51,690 nucleotides of DNA from Acanthamoeba lenticulata (Eukaryota; Discosea; Longamoebia; Acanthamoebidae), in contig NAVB01000638.1 of assembly GCA_002179805.1 (NCBI GenBank), forward strand, positions 1 through 51,690. The letters run 5' to 3'. The position numbers were made by a program, and so were the translations under genes. How positions within the stretch are numbered: the stretch's first letter is position 1; each line of letters starts with the position of its first letter. The notes below the pieces were generated by a model. The model was not told where the DNA came from and made no database searches. It was given only the letters and a program-made list of their open reading frames with translations. Shown piece by piece: positions 10,158-21,247 of the stretch.

Positions 10158-10904
10158 TTATCTTTTGATTTTATTTTCGCTAGTAGAGGGGAGTAGAGGC
10201 AGGTCCTGCCAGGTCCAGGCGCAGCGGCGGGGGATGCCTTCTGGCCGGCCTGCACGCGCACGCACACCGTGTCGGGAAGGGAGATTCGCGAGCGTGGCCC
10301 GCAGGCACGACCGGATGAACATAGCGTGGAAAAGGTGGGCGGGATCTGGGCCTCGTGCGCAAGGAACGTGCGCTCCGTGTAAGCCGAGCAAGGAAGGGAT
10401 GGTAATTGGTTTTGATTAAATTGATTGTAGGAGAAGGACAGTAACACTGGTGTCCCAATGGAATGGACGGGGGCGCGGGGGATAGATATTGGGATGAATG
10501 GGGGGGAGGTCTCGTCGCGCAAGCTAGAGCGCACGCCGACGCGAGACGGAGACCAGAGAGGGCGTCGACGAAGCGCTTGCCTTGTGTGATCGACAGTCAA
10601 AATTTGGGTTGTGGTTGGTAGAATTTGGGGGTTGTCGCCTCCCGGCTCCATTCCATTGGAGTCGCTGGCCTGTCCTGACGCTGTCCAGCAATCCACGCGT
10701 AGACGGCCGCGCGCTCGCGCGGTGCTGGTTAACGTAGAGTCCAGCCGTGCATAACTTGAATAGTAGTGAGACACGCCCAGTGTTGCTTCCTGGTGGGAGG
10801 GCACTACTATGAGTACTTTTGAACGAAGAGGCATCTACAACAAAAGATGTAAAACGCACCTAGAAGAGTAGAAGAAAATGGTGAAGGGACAAGGTCGAGA
10901 CCGA
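10158..10904. other. Gene-poor region between the tRNA and nucleoporin stop
   Basis: About 750 nt beyond the tRNA terminator up to the stop codon of the minus-strand nucleoporin. A 231-codon minus-strand frame spans most of it but overlaps the tRNA and has no recognisable domain. It most likely contains the nucleoporin 3' UTR. Confidence 0.5.
10163..10177 (+). terminator. RNA polymerase III terminator
   Basis: Two T4 runs begin 6 nt after the tRNA, as expected for Pol III termination. Confidence 0.75.
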
Positions 10905-13900
10905 TTAATTTCCACCGCGTCGTCGGTTGCCGCGGACGATGCGTCGACCGGCCTGCGGTGCGGCACCGAGCGTGAAACCACCCCCTCCCGGGGCGGCCGC
11001 GGCGGGAGCAGGCGCCCCAAAGGCCGGGGCTGCCGCGGGAGCGGCGCTGGCGCCGAAGGGCGATGGAGAGGGCGTCGCGCCAAACGGGGACGCACCAAAG
11101 GGCGACGGCGCGGCCGACGGCGTGGGCGCTGAGAAGGCGCTGGCGCCAAAAGTGCCGCTCGAGGTCAGACTGCTCGCGCCGGTGCTTTGGCTGCTAAATC
11201 CGCCAAACGGAGCGGCCGCGCTCGGGCCACTGCCAAATGGGCTTGGAGTAGTCGCTCCAAACGGCGAAGGCGCCGCCGTGGCGCCAAAGACCGACGTCGA
11301 AGGAGCCGCCTGCGTGGCGCCAAAGGCACTACCGCCAAATGGAGTGTCGACACCACCAGTGCTCGACGAGCCAAATGCGGAGAACGAGGAGGACGGAGTA
11401 GAGAATACGCTCGACGCCGTCGGAGCCGAGAAGGCTGAAGACGAGGCGGCCGAGGGGGCGCCAAACGGGAATGAACCTGAAGCGGTGAGGGCGGGCGCGG
11501 CCGCAGCGGGAGCCGGCGCCGGTGCGGACGATGCGCCAAACATGAACATGCCGGAAGACGCGGTCGACGAGGACAGCGAAGGCAAGGCTGAATCGGTAGG
11601 GGCTCCAAACGCGAACGCCGGCGTGGACGTCGCAGCGCTGGTACCGAAGCTGGTCGACCCAAACGGGGCAGATGAAGCAGCCGATGACGCGGCGGCTGAA
11701 GAGATAGGAAAGTAATTGACGACAAGAGGGTCAGTACGAGTACGAGATGAAATAAAGGAGAGATATAGAGAGCAGTTACCACTGGGCTCAGAAGAGTCGG
11801 CCATCGTGTCTTCCTCCTTCGCAGGAGCGGCCGCACCGAAAGCGCTGCTGCCGAAGCCTAAGCCAAACGGAGTGGATGCCGCAGCGGCAGGCTCCTTCTT
11901 GGGCTCCTCCTTGGGCTGCACGAGACGGAAAACAAAAAAAGTGAGTCAGTGAGCTCGTCACGCCGTCAATCTGCAGCGTGTAGAGCGCTAGATGAAGAAA
12001 TGGTACCTTGTCCTGGCCAAAAACGAAGGGCTGCGCCAAGGTTGTGGTGGAAGCTGAGGGCGCGAAGAACGAAGTGGTGGCGGATGAGGTGGAGGAGGCC
12101 TCAGAACCAGCCGACGACGATAGCGAAGAAAGGGAAGTGGAGGACGTCGAAGGAGTAAGCGAGAAGGCTGAGGTCGACGAGGCTCCAAAGGCGGAGGGCG
12201 AGCTAAAGTCACTCTTGAAGCCGCCGAACAGGTCCGTGGCAGGCTTGGTCTCCTCCTCCTTTGGTTTCTCGACCGCGGCAAACGGAGCGGTGGTCTCCTT
12301 CTTCCCTTTGTCGTTGTTGTTCCCGTCCTCCTTTCCAAACTTAGCGGCCTCCTTCGGTTCCGTCAAGCCGAAGGACAAGGGTGTGCTGAGGCTGAGCGCC
12401 GGCACAGAAAAGCCTGTCTCCGTCTTGGTTGCGTCGGTGCTCACCGGCTGGAAACCGCCAAATAAAGACACCGGAGTCTGGTCGAGAGACGCAAGTGTCA
12501 ATCAGTGAGTCGCTGCAGACTTTAACACGAGGAGGAGAGGCGAGGCGCTACGACGAACCTTGTCCTCCTCCTTCTTCTTCTCGGGCTCCGTGGAAGCCGA
12601 AGCGGCGGGAGCAGCCTCGGCCGGCTTGGCCTTTGGCGCGGGGCGGGGCACCAGGCAAGTGGAACATGTGGAGTCCGACTCAGCGTTGTCCGACTCGCAG
12701 CAGGCGCACTTCCACCCCTGGTTTGTTTAAGCCGCAAGATGGGGCACGTTCGCGTCAGCGACAGGATAGAGGAGAAAGGAGAGATCGAAGCCACGTACTG
12801 AAGTTGAAGCGGCGGGCGTGGAGGAGATTGGCACGGAGAAACCACCAAAGCTGACGGGCGCAGCCGTAATCGACGAGGACGAGGAGGACCCAAAGCCGGA
12901 GAAGAGGTCCGGCTTGAAGCCAGAATCGCTGGACGCGGCATCGGACTTGGCCCCAAAGGAGAAGCCGCTGGTGGCGCTGCTGAAGTCAGACTTGGCCGGG
13001 GAGGCATCCTTCCTCTTCTTTTTCTTGTCGTTCTTCTTCGCTCCGTCCTCCGATGGCATCGTGAAGCCGCTGGGGGCGGGAGTCTCATCCGAGGATGACG
13101 ATGACGACGAACCAAAGGAGAAGAACGATGGTGTCGAGGCCGTCGCAGGAGAAGACGACAGGCCAAACGATGGAACGGTGAACGGCGCAGCGGGTTGCTC
13201 CTTCTTGGAGGCGTTGTTGCTATCGCTACCATTGCTGAGAAGCGAGAAGGTAGTGTCAGCCTTGGGAAGAGACTCGTCCTTCTTCTTAGCTGCTTCCTCA
13301 TTGACTTCATTTTTCTTCTGGTCCTTCTTCTTGGTCAGAGCCAGTTCGCTCTCTTCCTTATCACCACCGTCGGCCACCGGCGCAACCGTGGCCTGGTAGC
13401 TAAAGATCGACTCGGACGCGACTGCAGGAGCAACACACCAAAACAAATAAATCAGTTGAATAATACAGCAACAAGTATTGAAATAAGCGGGCATGTAGTA
13501 CCAATAGGCGACACAAAGAACGATGATGACGAAGAGGCCGCTGCCGATTCAGGCTGGCTCGACAAGCTTGATGACTTCTTATCTGCGTCGCGCGATATAG
13601 CGGGAACGAGTGACTTGACAGGAGCCTGGCGTTCTTCCTGTTCGTGGCTCCTATGGAGATCTTCCTCATGGCTCAAATCCTGATGCTCAGCGTGATCCTC
13701 TTCCTCCTGTTCATAGTAGTCGTTTTCGCGGTGCGATGCCTTCGGTGCGCTCACGTAACTGATCTCATCCACTCGTTGGCGCTTAGCAATGGGCTGAGGC
13801 TGCAACATAGGCATGGTCAGACCTCAAGTCTGCAACTAGCTGAGTGGGCAAAAGGACGAGGCTTTGTACCTTGGCACTGGGTCTCCTGCCAGTAGGCACG

Positions 13901-15090
13901 CCATGACCGTTCTCCACGTCTCGGGAAGCTGAAGGGGTGTCCAGGTAGCGCTTGCCCAATACCTTCTGCATCGAGCGCCCGTCGGACAACTTGTCGCCCT
14001 GGGTACAGAGTAGCACCGAGAGACCGTAAGAGTGAGTTTTCTTACTGTCAATGAGAAAGAGGAAGGATAAACACGCACCGGCAGGGGAGAGGGAATTTTG
14101 CCCAAAGTGGCCAGAATGCGGTGCGCCGTCGCCGAGGTCGTGTCCTCGCCACCGAGCATGTCGCGACTCGGGGCAGGAGTCTTGCGAACCTGGAGCGCGA
14201 TGACAACAGCAACGTGAGTTGACAAAAGAAGGTAACACAAATACCAGGCGAGGGCATACCGATACGTGACGCCGCGCGGCAAGAGTGCTGGGAGTGGCGC
14301 GAGGGATAGCATTGGTCTTGGAGCCAGTGGGAGTGCGCAGCTGGGCTTTGAGTGCCCCCGCAGGGCTCCATCGCTCGCCTCCGTACGGCCTCCCTGTGAA
14401 TAATTCAAAAGGGCAAGAAGCGTTTAATCAGGGTTTAATTAACTCAAATTTGTTCACTAAATTTGAATAAACAGGGGGCTACGTACTGGCAAGGGAAGGA
14501 GAAGGCGCAACGGAAGGTGTGTAGGTGCCAACCGGGGCGGCGGAACGACGGGGAACAGTCGGAGGCACAAAGGGTGTGGCCCCGCGAGCAGTTCTTCCAT
14601 TTGCGGCAACGCCGTTCCCAGAGACGGGACGAGGAGTCGTGAACGTCGGGGCAACATAACGAGAGGAAGCAGCAGGCGGACGACGGATAGGCTCGTTGTT
14701 AAAGATCCTCGAGATTTCCTCAAGGGAGTAGCCACGCCTCTTAAGTTCTCCCAGGCTCATCTCGCTCAGCTGCGGCTCTGCTTCGCTCGTCTCAATTTGT
14801 TCCATCTCCTGCTCTTCTTCGCTCGCCTCATCTTCAGACGCGTCAACAACAAGGCGGCGACGCTTCGAAGATCGCTCGGGCAGCTGGGGCGGAGAGCGCG
14901 AATGCGAGGTTGTGGCTGTGGCTGCGGGGGCAGCAGGAGTGGCTGAGACAAAGGTGGTGGCATCAGTCGTAGCTGAGCCGTATGAAGGGAAGAGGAAATT
15001 GTTGATTAGGCGCCTGAAGCTGCCGAAAATGCCGTCACTGTCTCCCTTATCCTCTCGGTCTCGCGTCTCTCTGGTGCGTTTCGTGGCCAT
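10905..15090 (-). CDS. FG nucleoporin with one RanBP2-type zinc finger (Nup153-like)
   Basis: Ten exons (15090-14487, 14393-14260, 14189-14079, 13998-13870, 13799-13502, 13421-12799, 12717-12559, 12477-12007, 11915-11780, 11695-10905) join to 1151 residues. The N-terminal third is basic or acidic and disordered, with an NLS-like S-K-R-R-R and repeated T-P-type motifs. From about residue 430 onward it is Ser-rich with FG and FxFG motifs, becoming dense S-x-F-G-A repeats in the last 260 residues, and it ends in a basic R-G-N-R-R-R-G-G-N tail. Exon 7 encodes one zinc finger at about 635-654 (W-x-C-x2-C-x3-N-x6-C-x2-C), which in Nup153 and RanBP2 binds Ran. This supports a nuclear-basket FG-Nup role in nucleocytoplasmic transport. 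The start at 15090 follows the VIPAS39 stop by about 200 nt on the same strand. Confidence 0.88.
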
Positions 15091-15291
15091 CTTGTACAGG
15101 TGCGCCTGTGGATTCGTGCAATCCAATCGCGAGATGCGCAATGGGACAAAAAAACGGTTGATTGAATGAGATGCTGCGCACGATCGCAGGTTCTGGAAGA
15201 CTCCGTGCCGGCCAAAAAAGAGAAAAAGCAAAGGCAGAAAATGGCGGGGAAAGAGCGCGGGAATCGTTGGCGCCAACGCAACGACGATTGG

Positions 15292-17628
15292 TTATGTTTG
15301 GGGTTTCTGAAGTGAAACTAGCACCGCTTCTATCTTTGTTCGGTACTCAATGCTGGCTACTGAGCCTAGTCGCCACTTGATCTCCTTCAGCAACCAATGC
15401 AACTCCTCCTCGTCTTTGGTCACCGCCAACGCCTAGCAGCCACACGAGAATGAGAACAAGGCAGGCCATTTGAAGTGCTAGCAACGTAGCGAAACTATCG
15501 TACATCGATGGCAATATCGTATTGAGTTGTGCGCAATGCCGCGCGGTAGCGCTTTGCGGGCGACTTGATGAGGACCAAGAACTCTCTCAGCAGCAACGTG
15601 GGTCCGCCGAACGCATGAATCTGGAATAGGATTGGTGATTTGACTGTCCTTCAGGAGAAGAGAGGAACGTCATACCGCGTCGACAAACGGCCCAAAGCCG
15701 ATAGGGGAGGAGAGTTTGGACGAAAACATAGCCTGAGAGCCGCAAAGTGAGACATTCCGCCCGATGAGCCGGTTGGAAAGGCGAGCGAACCGTGGAGGGG
15801 AGCTGCTTGACGGCGGCCCACTGCTTCTGGCAGCACAGGACGCGAAGCTTCAGCCAGAAGAAGCGCTTTTCGCTGACGGAAAAGGTCTTGCGCATGTTGT
15901 CAGGTAGGAAGGGCGTCTCGCGGGCCTTTCCCTTGACCTCGTAGGAGTGATAGAACAAAGTATAGTACATCGTCGCGCCCAGGCCGCTGAACACGATCCG
16001 TGATCGTGGGAACGAGACGAAAAGTGGTTCGCCCTTTGCCGTCCGTGCAGCGTCCATTTTCTGCCGTGTATGTGCACATCAGTGAAGGCAGCTCTGTGGT
16101 ATGGCGTGACAAGAGTCGCACCTCCATCTGAAGTTGCATCTCAAGGAGCTTGATCTGATCTGCCAATTGCTTGCTCTCGAACTCAAACAGCTTAGCATGA
16201 AGCCGCTGGAAGAACTGCAGACACTCTTGAAAGGCTGCTAGACGCTTTGCCGCCTTGATTGTGCCAGTCGCGATGATCATTTAGTTGGCACCACGCGTAA
16301 TGCAAGCCATGACATGCGTACATCTTGAATCTGATAGCACAGGGCCCAGCGGGCAAGCCCTTCTCGCTTGTGGTTGCCCTGCGCGTGATACAGGAGCACA
16401 CGATCCACGCAGTTCTTCTGCACCCTCAAGTGCCTGGCACGGCGCGAATGAGCTCGAATGATGCACACACGCATGCGATGGATGGACAAACCTTAAGTAG
16501 GCACTGGAAGCCGCTTTGTGCGTGGCGATCAGAGCACGGAAGTTGTTGGAGTTGAGAGTGTCCTGTGGGTGGTTTCATCATCGTCATCACTTGTGTCAGT
16601 GCTCGCCCACGGCATCTTGTGCGCTGCTGCACCTTGAGAAAGAGGACGACGGTCATGAGGGCGTTGCCGTTCATCGACGCGGAAGCTGCATCCAGCAGCG
16701 TGCGCTTATCACCCAGAGATCGGAACGCGTGCAGGCTGTACTCTCTGCGTAGCGGCAGCAGCACACACTGTTATTCCGCAGAAGCGTACCCCAAAGCAAC
16801 GATGCATGCGAACCGATGTTCGATGATGGCTTGAATCTGCTCGAGGGCTTGTTCGCGGCGGGTCTGGGGCGACACCGGTGTGTGGCGCATGAGTTCGGCG
16901 AACCGAGCCTGCTCGGCGTCATCATCATCTTCTTCTTCTTCTTCTTGTGTGAGACGATTATGTACGGCGATGGACGAATGAGCAAAGGGTGAGGCGAGCT
17001 CCTCTTGGTAGGAAGAGGGCGAGGAAAAGGAAGACGCTTGAGGCGATGACGAAACAAAGTCCAGGCTCGACGGAGACAGGTCGGCCATTAGCGCGAGCAT
17101 GTGTGAAGCAGGCCCGGAAGAGGAGAGGGAATGGGCAGATATGGACGTGGGTGGCGTGTTGCCACTAACAGTGGAGGAAGACGAGCCGGTCGAGTTGCGG
17201 ATGGCCACGGGCGCAGAGGCAGGGGTAGGGACAGGCACTTTGACGCTGCTTGCGGAAGCTGTGGAACGCTTGCCCAGGGCGGAGAAGAAAGAAGAAAGGC
17301 CTCCCGACCGGGACGCAGAGGCCGAAGAAGAGGAGGGGCTCATCGAAGGCGTCGGTGCAGCTGCATCGCTCTTCGCTGTTTGGCTCGTCGGAGCTAAAAT
17401 GTGAGGAGCAAACGAGTGTGCGGCTCTATACTCACTTGGTTCCTCGTCCTCATCAAATGGATTGTCCGAAGGGGAGGGGGCGAGTGCAGGCGCACCTGGT
17501 GAGTGCGGAATAGCTGTGTTTGTTTCACTGTCGTCATCGAAGGGGTTCGTTGAAGGAGGCGCCGAGTGTTCCCCAGCGTCATCGTCGAACGGGTTATTGC
17601 TGGCGACTTGCGCCGGACGCAAGGCCAT
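15292..17628 (-). CDS. VIPAS39: VIPAS39/SPE-39 homologue (Vps16 C-terminal domain)
   Basis: Ten exons: 17628-17436, 17393 to 16814 or 16790, 16744-16633, 16562-16492, 16433-16322, 16253-16122, about 16060-15791, 15732-15676, 15620-15504 and 15432-15292. They give 594 or 602 residues, depending on which exon 2 donor is used; both keep frame. The N-terminal half is disordered with repeated N-P-F-D-[DE]-D motifs. The C-terminal half reads H-A-F-R-S-L-G-D-K-R-T-L-L-D-A-A, then V-V-L-F-L-K, and S-S-P-I-G-F-G-P-F-V-D, the pattern of the Vps16 C-terminal domain in SPE-39/VIPAS39. In animals this protein pairs with VPS33B (CHEVI complex) in endolysosomal trafficking. The NPF motifs could bind EH-domain proteins; this is inferred. 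It is divergent from the eEF1A-like gene, with 105 nt between start codons. Confidence 0.8.
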
Positions 17629-17733
17629 CTTTTCGGTGAGCCGTTCTGATTCTTGTTCTTATTTTGCTTCGTTTTATTTCGGTACTCCTTGTTTGCTTCG
17701 TTTTTTACTTGCTCTTCCTCCCTCACACCGAAC
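17629..17733. promoter_or_regulatory. Short divergent promoter region
   Basis: Only 105 nt separate the start codons of VIPAS39 (minus) and the eEF1A-like gene (plus). Both promoters and both 5' UTRs must fit here or overlap the genes. The stretch is T-rich on the plus strand and has no clear TATA box. Confidence 0.6.
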
Positions 17734-20319
17734 ATGCTGACTACTGCCTCCTCCCCCGTACGTAGACGATGCTATCAGCGCAGGTTTGAATATTTACGTG
17801 ATAGGTGCGGCAGGTGGTGGTTGTGGGTCCTTCTGGCCATGGCGCGTCAGCGCTCCTCCAATGCCTGCTCGGCCTCGGCAATGAGTTGATGCTCTCACGA
17901 CAACGCGCGCATGCCAAGGTGCTTTAACTTTCCTCGCCTGCCCCCTCCCCTTCTTCAGGCCTCTCGGTAACTTGCCAAACGCCCGGATATGCAGAGACTT
18001 TTAGAGAATGAGTTTACGATCCTTATCGACCGCACGAGAGAGGAGAGGACGGAACGTCACACTTGCTACGCGCGGTACCGCCCTCAGGAGAGATAGAGTG
18101 TGCACCATTCGTTTCGTGTCCGCTCACCCAGGTGTTTGGCGGCATGGTGATGTCTACACCCTAGGGTGCTGCGGGCCCAGCACGATGGAGCCTGCTACAC
18201 CCTCGTGAGCGTGCCGGGACGGCCCCACCTACTCACCACCTTCGTCCGCAATGCCTGCCTCGTACGCGAACCAGACAGTCGTGTTGATGAGGAACCAGGT
18301 GAAGTGCTTATTTTCTTCTTGTTGGACCAACCACAGGCTGACTCGGCCGTGCTGGTGGTGGCTGCCGACGTCGACATGGAGGACTCAACGAATAATGCAG
18401 CTCGCGTTCTTTTGACCCAAGCGATCGTGCTCAAGTGCGAAGCATTTTTTAGTATTGAATTGTTTTAGGTGGTAATGATCTAATTCGGTCATGATAAACG
18501 CAGGGCGCTTGAGATGGAGGACATTGTGGTGTGCGTGACCAAGCTTGATCTCATCGAAGGAGGAGAGCTTGGGCAACAGCAGGCGTGGGAGCGAACCAAG
18601 CGCTTCGTCCTGAATCTGCTCACCGAGCATCAGTCGCTCAGATTCAACCCGTACACACCATACATACACAGCCAACTCCCATTCGCCATTGCCCTTTTCC
18701 GCCGAACATGACCCGATATCGAGCCCCCTGTCTGGCGTTCAATGGTGCATAGGTCCTGTATCACGGTGGTCGGCGTGAGTATCGGAGCGGAGGAGCACCG
18801 GGGCATAAGCAGAGAACCCTACGCCTGGTCCGACGGCGGAAAGACGCTCCTTCAAGCTCTGCGAGATCAAGTGTTGTACGTTCTCCTCGACACGACAGCG
18901 ATTCATCGTCAGGTGGTCCACCTGTTGTGGCTCACACCACAGGCCATCATGGCTTGAACTCATCTCACGGCGAAGAAACAGGGACAGAGCCTAGAGCAGC
19001 CAATGCGTCTGCTCATCCACGATAGCTTCCGGATTGGTACCTGACCTCGGCTGCTTGTTGTCTTGTTGTTTGTGCTTGGTTGGCTAATGAATGTATATGA
19101 TTTATCCCAGCTGGGATTGGCATTGTGGTTTGCGGACGCCAACTGAGCGGTCAACTCACACCGTACGACCTCTCCCAGTCAGGTCACTGGACTCAAACTC
19201 ATTCTACTCCTTGTTAAACACCGTGTTTTGTGGACAAAGAGGCGACTGGCTGGCATGCTGTCCGAACGACCCTGTTGGGTGGAGGCGCACGAACCAAGTT
19301 TACGACGAGAGCGCCCAAGCGGTTCTAAAAAGGTTTAGGGCGTTCACAGTAGAGATGTTTCACATGTCGCAGCAAGAGGCTAAGCCCGGCGAGGTAGTCG
19401 GAGTGAACCTGCGCGGTGCACCCACTCCGCCGTCCTACACCTATCCCAATGGTGCGTGCTCTCTTTGCGTTCAATTCATTGGTCTGGTACTGATCTTGAG
19501 AACGTGCTGGCGTGATGCGTTCACAATAGGCGCGGTGATCATGCCAGCCGACGAGTACGCCGCATCGCTTGTGGAGCTTACGGCGATGGAGCTGGTCGTA
19601 CAGGTGGAGGCGGTGGGCACCCTCGCCAAGGTGCGCGCTTGATCACTCAGGCCGCTGCTCATCACCGCACTTTACTCGCGTTTGCTCATTCACAATACGT
19701 AGGACAAGCGAACGAATGCCATTGGCGTTGGCTATACTCTTATGATGTGCGCACACACTGCGCACGTGGCATGCCTGGTACGGTCATCGTGTTGAATGCC
19801 TCACATTTGGAGTCAAGTGGTCTCACCGCACTGCATGGCCAGGTTGTGGAAGTGATCCCCATGGAGGACCGCTCCTCCCACGACCAACCAAATGGCGTCC
19901 CAGAAGGTCAGTCCGCTATCAAGATCAACCTCGCACAAGGTACAACTGCCAGCATTTCGTCCCAACCACCTCGGCATCTTTTTGGTACTCATGCACAGTT
20001 AGTGGCGCTAGTGCGGCTGCGCCCGCTCAAGCCGGTCGTGGTGGAGGAGCACTCGAAGGTTCCAAAGCTTGGGCGCGTTATCCTCCTCGATGGCGCCTTG
20101 TTGGTACCTTCACCATCCACCATGATTAAAAAAAAGGGAATTAACTTGAATGTGCACAATTTTCTGCTACAGGTGGCCCACGGCAAGGTGCAGTCGGTCG
20201 TGCGTCAGCTCAAGTGTGAGCTCACCGAGCGGGTCAACCCAGCCCATGTGGCGTATGGTGTGGGCACCATACACACCTTATGTGCATCCCTCTTTGCAGC
20301 TGCTAAGATCGTGCCTTGA
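17734..20319 (+). CDS. Degenerate eEF1A-like protein (predicted non-GTP-binding)
   Basis: Fifteen exons join in frame to 505 residues: 17734-17757, 17805-17918, 17995-18074, 18165-18261, 18337-18434, 18504-18650, 18753-18870, 18982-19036, 19111-19162, 19240-19451, 19530-19630, 19703-19777, 19843-19939, 20003-20103, 20173-20319. The spacing follows eEF1A through all three domains. From the A-D-S-A-V-L segment to TKLD is 48 residues, as in eEF1A, and domain 3 keeps C-A-H-T-A-H-V-A-C. GTPase motifs are damaged: the P-loop is GPSGHGASA (residues 16-24, Lys to Ala), DAPGH is replaced by SVPGR (88-92), and only TKLD (150-153) is near normal. It may therefore be a pseudo-GTPase rather than an elongation factor. 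The intact frame across 14 introns argues against a dead gene. Exact splice choices are inferred. Confidence 0.75.
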
Positions 20320-20334
20320 TCAGTGATCGAAGCG

Positions 20335-21114
20335 ATGAGCGCGCAGCCAGCCATTGTCGAGGGTCGGGACCGGCACCACAACAGCCTTCTTCACTTGGCA
20401 TCCAAGGTTTGTTGTTGTTGTTGTATGGCATGCTAGAGGTAGACACTCTGGTGCTTGTCTTCACTCACCACCGGCCTCAACTGCAGGAGTTAGGTTGCCA
20501 TGAGATCGTGCAGGCCGTTGTTGACAAGTTCAGCCAACAATGCGACGAAGAACGTCGTCGACAGTTGCTCGATGCGCCCAACGACGCCGGCCTGACCGCG
20601 CTCCAGGTCGCCCTCGTCGCTGGTACCGCACTCTCGACTTGATTTTGTCTCTTTCGGTAGCAACGTGCTCAACGTGGGGGACACGCAGGCAACGAACAGG
20701 CGGCAGTGATCCTGGTGAGCCGCGGGGCTCGGTTCGATTGGCATGTGGCGCGAGCGCATCACGCCGGCGGCTGGGCAAAAAGAAGACGATCGAAGACGGC
20801 CAACGCTAACCTCCTCTCCTTTGGCCAATTCTCAGGTCTTCACCGACCGCTGAGTTTGGCCCTGAGCTGCATCGTCACTTTAAACGCCAATCGGTACGAC
20901 GCACCTGTCTGTCCCCTTCCCCACCACCAACCGCTGCTTAACTTTGTGAGCACACAGGGCCAACTACACGAACCTGGAGGAAGCCTTGCCAGAGAGCGAG
21001 CTGCGGCGGCTAGCGGCTGCCGCCCTCCATTCCTTCCTGCAGAGTGGCGGAGCGGCAGGCACGCGCCCGATTCCCACCCCGAAGCAGCCAGCACCACCTC
21101 AGCAAAGCGCCTGA
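20335..21114 (+). CDS. Small ankyrin-repeat protein
   Basis: Four exons (20335-20406, 20487-20622, 20689-20893, 20958-21114) give 189 residues. Residues near the start read N-S-L-L-H-L-A-S-K and then G-C-H-E-I-V-Q-A-V-V-D. A second repeat reads D-A-G-L-T-A-L-Q-V-A-L-V-A-G and then Q-A-A-V-I-L-V-S-R-G-A. Together they make about two ankyrin repeats, which usually mediate protein binding. The C-terminus is an L-E-E-A-L-P-E-S-E-L helix followed by a Pro/Gln-rich tail. The middle part of exon 3 (about 20750-20860) is poorly conserved and may conceal an extra intron. The start lies only 15 nt after the stop of the eEF1A-like gene on the same strand, so a shared or read-through transcript is possible. 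Confidence 0.6.
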
Positions 21115-21247
21115 TCAAAGACGAACCACCGTTGTGTAAGGAATCTTAGGCCTCAGCATAACTCGAATTCCAGTGATGCTTCTCTTTGGGCGCGAAAGAC
21201 GGTACCACGAACAGGTTACTTGTGCGCGAAGAGAACGACGGAGGGCG

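Noticed and set aside
10139..10834. A 231-codon minus-strand frame
   Set aside because: It runs into the tRNA gene, has no recognisable motif, and starts at no supported promoter.
15091..15276. N-terminal extension of the nucleoporin to 15276
   Set aside because: The extension is hydrophobic and unlike a nucleoporin. The M-A-T-K-R-T-R-E start at 15090 is more natural.
20894..21149. Read-through frame of the ankyrin protein to 21149
   Set aside because: A GTACG donor at 20894 and CAG at 20957 join to a more protein-like helical C-terminus ending at 21114.
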